DNA of 64,000 nucleotides from Patescibacteria group bacterium UBA5738 (lineage in GTDB: Bacteria > Patescibacteriota > Minisyncoccia > Minisyncoccales > UBA5738): assembly GCA_002419295.1 (NCBI GenBank), contig DIFW01000017.1:57660-121659 (forward strand), read 5' to 3'. Both the position numbers and the translations under genes were made by a program. Below, in pieces: positions 60,892 to 64,000 of this stretch (its first letter is position 1; every line of letters starts with the position of its first letter). The notes beneath the pieces were generated by a model. That model was not told where the DNA came from. It saw nothing but the letters and a program-made list of their open reading frames with translations, and did no database searches.

Positions 60892-61002
60892 GTTGAATTT
60901 AAATTTAATCCGGTATTTAATCCGGCAAGAATGATTCGCTTACGCCGGCGATGCTTTACCGGTCCGTGGCGCAACGAAGCAAAACGGAGGATTAAATAAT
61001 CC

Positions 61003-61371
61003 TTATTGCTGGCAATCCACGCAAAACGGCGCTTCGGGAAAAATTTCCAACCGCGCCATGGGAATTTGCTTGCCGCATTTTTCGCATTTGCCATAATTGC
61101 CATTTTTGATTTTAGCGAGCGCTACATTGATCGCGGCCAGCTTTGTTTCAAGATTTCGTTCAAGTGAAAGGCGATTGGTATATTCTTCAACTTCGTCCGC
61201 CTGCCGTTCCAGAGAAGAGGTTCCGGCATCGCCTCCGCCATACGGAAATTTGCTCTGCCAGTCGCCGGGAACATTTTTATTGGGAACGGCAATTTTGTTT
61301 AGTTCGGCTTCCGCGGCGATTTTTTCCTCTTTCAGTTTTTTTTCAAATTGATCCAATGTTTGTTTTGCCAT
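61003..61371 (-). CDS. TraR/DksA-type zinc-finger protein
   Basis: Start at ATG 61371 (MAKQTLDQFEKKL). The 122-aa product has a coiled coil with an acidic tip region (ERQADEVEEYTNRLSLERNLETKLAAINVALAKIKNG) and the C-terminal zinc finger YGKCEKCGKQIPMARLEIFPEAPFCVDCQ. DksA-type proteins act in the RNA polymerase secondary channel to tune rRNA and stress genes. Confidence 0.88.
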   Translation of the reverse strand: MAKQTLDQFEKKLKEEKIAAEAELNKIAVPNKNVPGDWQSKFPYGGGDAGTSSLERQADEVEEYTNRLSLERNLETKLAAINVALAKIKNGNYGKCEKCGKQIPMARLEIFPEAPFCVDCQQ

Positions 61372-61444
61372 TTTTTTGTGATTATTATTCGAGGGCTTAA
61401 AGAAAAAGCGCCCCGCGCGGCTTCGTCTTGATTTTACCCCCCTT

Positions 61445-64000
61445 TTATTCTTTTGGCAATCGGTCAAATATTCCGGACATGGAATTGTTCGAAGTTGAGA
61501 AAACGAAATACTTTTGCCGGTAACTTATCCAAGCAATCGCGAATTCATCTTCCGCGGGAGAAAAACTCATCAGTTTGTAAGAGGTTTGGGCGCTACCGGA
61601 TGTGCTGAATTTCAACGCGTCGTTATCGGCGGAAGTTTTTCGGCCCAAGAGGTGAAAAAAGTTTTCGGTGTCTTTGACGATACTGCCTTCCCAGCCGCTC
61701 ATTGCCGTTTCAATCAGGCTGGCATTAATAACCGGCGACACGAGTCCGATGCGATTTTTCCCGTTGTTGGCAAAAATGAAAAATTCACATTCATCGTTGA
61801 TTGAATTGTAAAAAACTGAGGGTGCGTTTATTTTATAAATAGCAAAAAATTGTTTCAGGCCGATTTTTTTATCGGTGGCCCGGTTGATAATTACGAGTTT
61901 ATAATATCCGTTGGCGTCAAATTTTTTACGCAAGTATGGCGAAATTAAATTGGGTATGTTGGCGGGGTCGTCGGTATAGATCGTTACCGGCGATGGCATG
62001 GCGGATAAAATTGATTTATTTTCCGCCGGCGTTTGCGGCTCTGATTTTGCCGGCGTTTCAACCGTTGCCGGCTTTTTAACAACCGGGGCGTTGCCGTTTT
62101 TACTCATAATGATTATCAGCGTTATTGCTAAAATTCCGGCCAGCGCCAGAATTACCATCATTCTCGCGAAAAATTTATTTTTTCCGGATTTATCCATCGG
62201 TTGCTCAAAATCGGGTTGCGGTTGAACTGCGGCGATCTCGTTTGCCATCGTCGACGTATTTATTGCGCCGGTATTCGTCGGGATTGTGGTTTTTTTGATT
62301 TGCTGCCACCGGCTTTCCAATCTCGCTGCGACGGGAGTTAAAATTTCTTCCTCTTGTTTTGGCTCTTCTGTTATTTTTTTCGCGACTACGGGCTCAAACG
62401 GCGGCGCGCTTGGCCTCTGGATGTTTGGTTTGGAGCTACTTTCCAAAGGATCTTTTTGGGCAAAAGCGCGGATGTTTTTTGCCGGAGACGCTTCCACTTG
62501 CTCGCGGTATATCGCGCCGTTTCGCGCCGCCATTTTGGCGATATCTTCCGCACTCGGGGCCGCGTTCTTGGCCGTTTCGCCGGCCGGTTTTGCCGCAACA
62601 ATATTATTTTTTGTTTCTTGTTCGTTGCCGGTTTTTGGCTCTTCCTTTTTCGTTTCGGGAATATCCGTTTTTTTGATTTGGCTTCCGGTCGGGGTTTCGA
62701 TATTTGTTTGCGGAGCTTTTTCGGCGGGATTATCCGGCAAACCGCTATCTTTGTTTTGATTGTTTTGGATCGATTTTTTCGTTTCTTGCGCCGGAGAACT
62801 TTGGGCCGTTTCTTTGTTTTGGGATTCTATTTCTTGAGCCGGAGTTTGATTTATTTTTGAATTTTCGGGTTCGCTTTTTCTTTCCTCGGATTTGTTTTGA
62901 CCAATTTTTTTTTCTTCGGGCTTGTCTTGTTGAGCGGCTTTTTTTGCCGGTTCTTCTTCCAATTGGACGATATCTGCCAAGATTTCGGGATTAAAATTGA
63001 CGCCGTTTTCTTCCAAAAGGCGGCGGATAGTGTCGCGCAACGCGCGAACCGGCAGGCCGTCTTTCTCCAAGTTAACTTGGGCGGCCATGATTTTGTTTTG
63101 AATGGCGTCTATTTTGGAGTTGAATAAGTTTATTTTTTCTTTTACGGAGTTTAATTGCGTTTCCGCTTGCTTGAATTTTTCTTCTTCCGACCATTTTTTT
63201 TCCACAATCGACTTGAGCTTGTTGTTGGCTTCCCATCTTGATTGTTCTATTTCCCTCTTTTTAGCGGGGTCCGACTCTTTGGCTTCTTGGTTTTCGATTG
63301 TGTTGATCCGGCTTGAAAGTAAAGCCTCTTCTTCCGACAGAAGAGATAATTCTTGTTGGATTTTTGCTTTTCTGTTTTCTGCGGCGGTAAAATCGGGAGA
63401 TACCGCTTCTTTTTCGGTAATAATTTTTAAAATATCTTCTCCCGCTTTTATTTTTTCAGCGGCAAACCGGACCATAATTTCTTGGCCGTTGATGTCGTTG
63501 ATTTTTTGTTCCGTTTCTTTGATCAGGTTGTTCTTTCCGTCAATTTCCGCCTCAATTTTTTGAGATTCGGCAAGAATTTTGCCGATTCTATCTTCAACTG
63601 CCCAGCGTTGAGTTTCGATTTCTTTGCGTTCATCTTCAGTCTGCCAGATTTTTTGCTTCAGGATTTTTTCTTTTTGCGGATCGGGATTATTTTTAAGAGC
63701 TTCCTTCTCGCTCGCGGCTTTTTTTTCGATTGCCAATTCTTTCTCTTCAATCATGGCCAGTTCGCTGTTTTTAACCATGGCGATTTTACTTTCCAGCAAA
63801 CGCCTTTTTTGCTCCAAGGGAGCTTTTTGGTCGGGTAGCGCCGCCGCTTCTTTTCCAAGAGATTCTTTCTTTGTTCGCAATTTGGCAAGCAAAATTCGCA
63901 ACACTTTCTGTAAATCATCGGCGGCTATTTTCTCCTCGGCCTCTTGGCGTTCTTTTTCTTGCTTTGTCCTCTCTCCCTCGGCTTTTTTTGCCGCCTCTTT
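61445..64000 (-). CDS. long coiled-coil membrane protein, 5' end outside window
   Basis: An open frame of 851 residues continues past the right edge, so the true start is not seen; the GTG at 63904 is not needed. The N-terminal part (about 360 residues) is coiled coil rich in Glu, Lys and Ala. A Pro/Glu/Lys/Thr-rich disordered region follows, then one membrane helix (near 62104-62170; RMMVILALAGILAITLIIIMS) and an outer C-terminal domain of about 210 residues (LISPYLRKKFDANGYYKLVIINR, NDECEFFIFANNGKNRIGLV). No family recognised. Confidence 0.7.
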   Translation of the reverse strand, partial: KEAAKKAEGERTKQEKERQEAEEKIAADDLQKVLRILLAKLRTKKESLGKEAAALPDQKAPLEQKRRLLESKIAMVKNSELAMIEEKELAIEKKAASEKEALKNNPDPQKEKILKQKIWQTEDERKEIETQRWAVEDRIGKILAESQKIEAEIDGKNNLIKETEQKINDINGQEIMVRFAAEKIKAGEDILKIITEKEAVSPDFTAAENRKAKIQQELSLLSEEEALLSSRINTIENQEAKESDPAKKREIEQSRWEANNKLKSIVEKKWSEEEKFKQAETQLNSVKEKINLFNSKIDAIQNKIMAAQVNLEKDGLPVRALRDTIRRLLEENGVNFNPEILADIVQLEEEPAKKAAQQDKPEEKKIGQNKSEERKSEPENSKINQTPAQEIESQNKETAQSSPAQETKKSIQNNQNKDSGLPDNPAEKAPQTNIETPTGSQIKKTDIPETKKEEPKTGNEQETKNNIVAAKPAGETAKNAAPSAEDIAKMAARNGAIYREQVEASPAKNIRAFAQKDPLESSSKPNIQRPSAPPFEPVVAKKITEEPKQEEEILTPVAARLESRWQQIKKTTIPTNTGAINTSTMANEIAAVQPQPDFEQPMDKSGKNKFFARMMVILALAGILAITLIIIMSKNGNAPVVKKPATVETPAKSEPQTPAENKSILSAMPSPVTIYTDDPANIPNLISPYLRKKFDANGYYKLVIINRATDKKIGLKQFFAIYKINAPSVFYNSINDECEFFIFANNGKNRIGLVSPVINASLIETAMSGWEGSIVKDTENFFHLLGRKTSADNDALKFSTSGSAQTSYKLMSFSPAEDEFAIAWISYRQKYFVFSTSNNSMSGIFDRLPKE

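Overview
The window comes from a bacterium of the Candidate Phyla Radiation (Patescibacteria), most likely Parcubacteria-like. This is inferred from gene content and style: compact versions of core proteins (an IF-2 with no N-terminal extension, a three-repeat S1-like protein, a YidC without its periplasmic domain), an array of type IV prepilins, a PrgI/VirB4/VirB6 secretion cluster of the type seen in this group, many leaderless-looking promoters, and few strong Shine-Dalgarno sites. TGA ends ordinary genes (rbfA, yidC), so the standard bacterial code applies.

Layout. 1-14.7 kb is almost entirely on the minus strand. It holds rsmI (cut by the window edge), an AI-2E/PerM-type membrane protein, an M16 peptidase, four prepilins with a small membrane protein among them, glyQS, a surface protein with DUF11-like repeats, a CaCA exchanger, an ileS carrying an inserted histidine-phosphatase domain, and a BrnT/BrnA-type toxin-antitoxin pair. 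15-24.5 kb is mainly plus strand and is about translation: rpsA, ftsH, seven tRNAs, rplS, a DUF4446 gene, infB, rbfA and rpsT, with a 3D-domain protein and a MurE-like ligase on the other strand. 24.5-30.4 kb (minus) has holA, a split two-component system (membrane sensor, soluble kinase, two receiver-only regulators), a standalone 5'-3' exonuclease and tsaE. 30.4-35.6 kb has pilB, a candidate small RNA, yebC, ruvC and tyrS. 35.6-42.4 kb has a class A PBP followed by the replication-origin neighbourhood dnaN-dnaA-rpmH-rnpA-yidC-khpB, with DnaA boxes on both sides of dnaA.

42.4-57.4 kb is a type IV secretion-like locus on the minus strand: two very large Cys-rich, FN3-like surface proteins that end in pilin-like membrane hairpins, a lipoprotein-like protein, a VirB2-like protein with a Cys-rich ectodomain, VirB6, PrgI, a TraC-like protein and VirB4. 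It is interrupted by an opposite-strand insert (about 45.6-48.4 kb) that holds a HicB-like antitoxin with a truncated HicA, a 178-bp MITE-like palindromic element, and a two-gene SPFH-type operon with unusually strong ribosome binding sites. 57.4-64 kb has rsmA, a LysM/M23 hydrolase, comM, a DksA/TraR-type zinc-finger protein and a long coiled-coil membrane protein cut by the window end.

How the parts fit. PilB plus the prepilins suggest a type IV pilus. The VirB-like cluster suggests a second envelope-spanning machine with large exposed adhesin-like tips. The PBP, MurE-like, 3D-domain and M23 proteins show an active peptidoglycan wall. The features most worth checking are the phosphatase-in-IleRS fusion, the pilin-tailed giant surface proteins, the small RNA at 31.9 kb, the MITE-bounded insert and the leaderless promoters. 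All functional calls come from reading the sequence; no database search was run.
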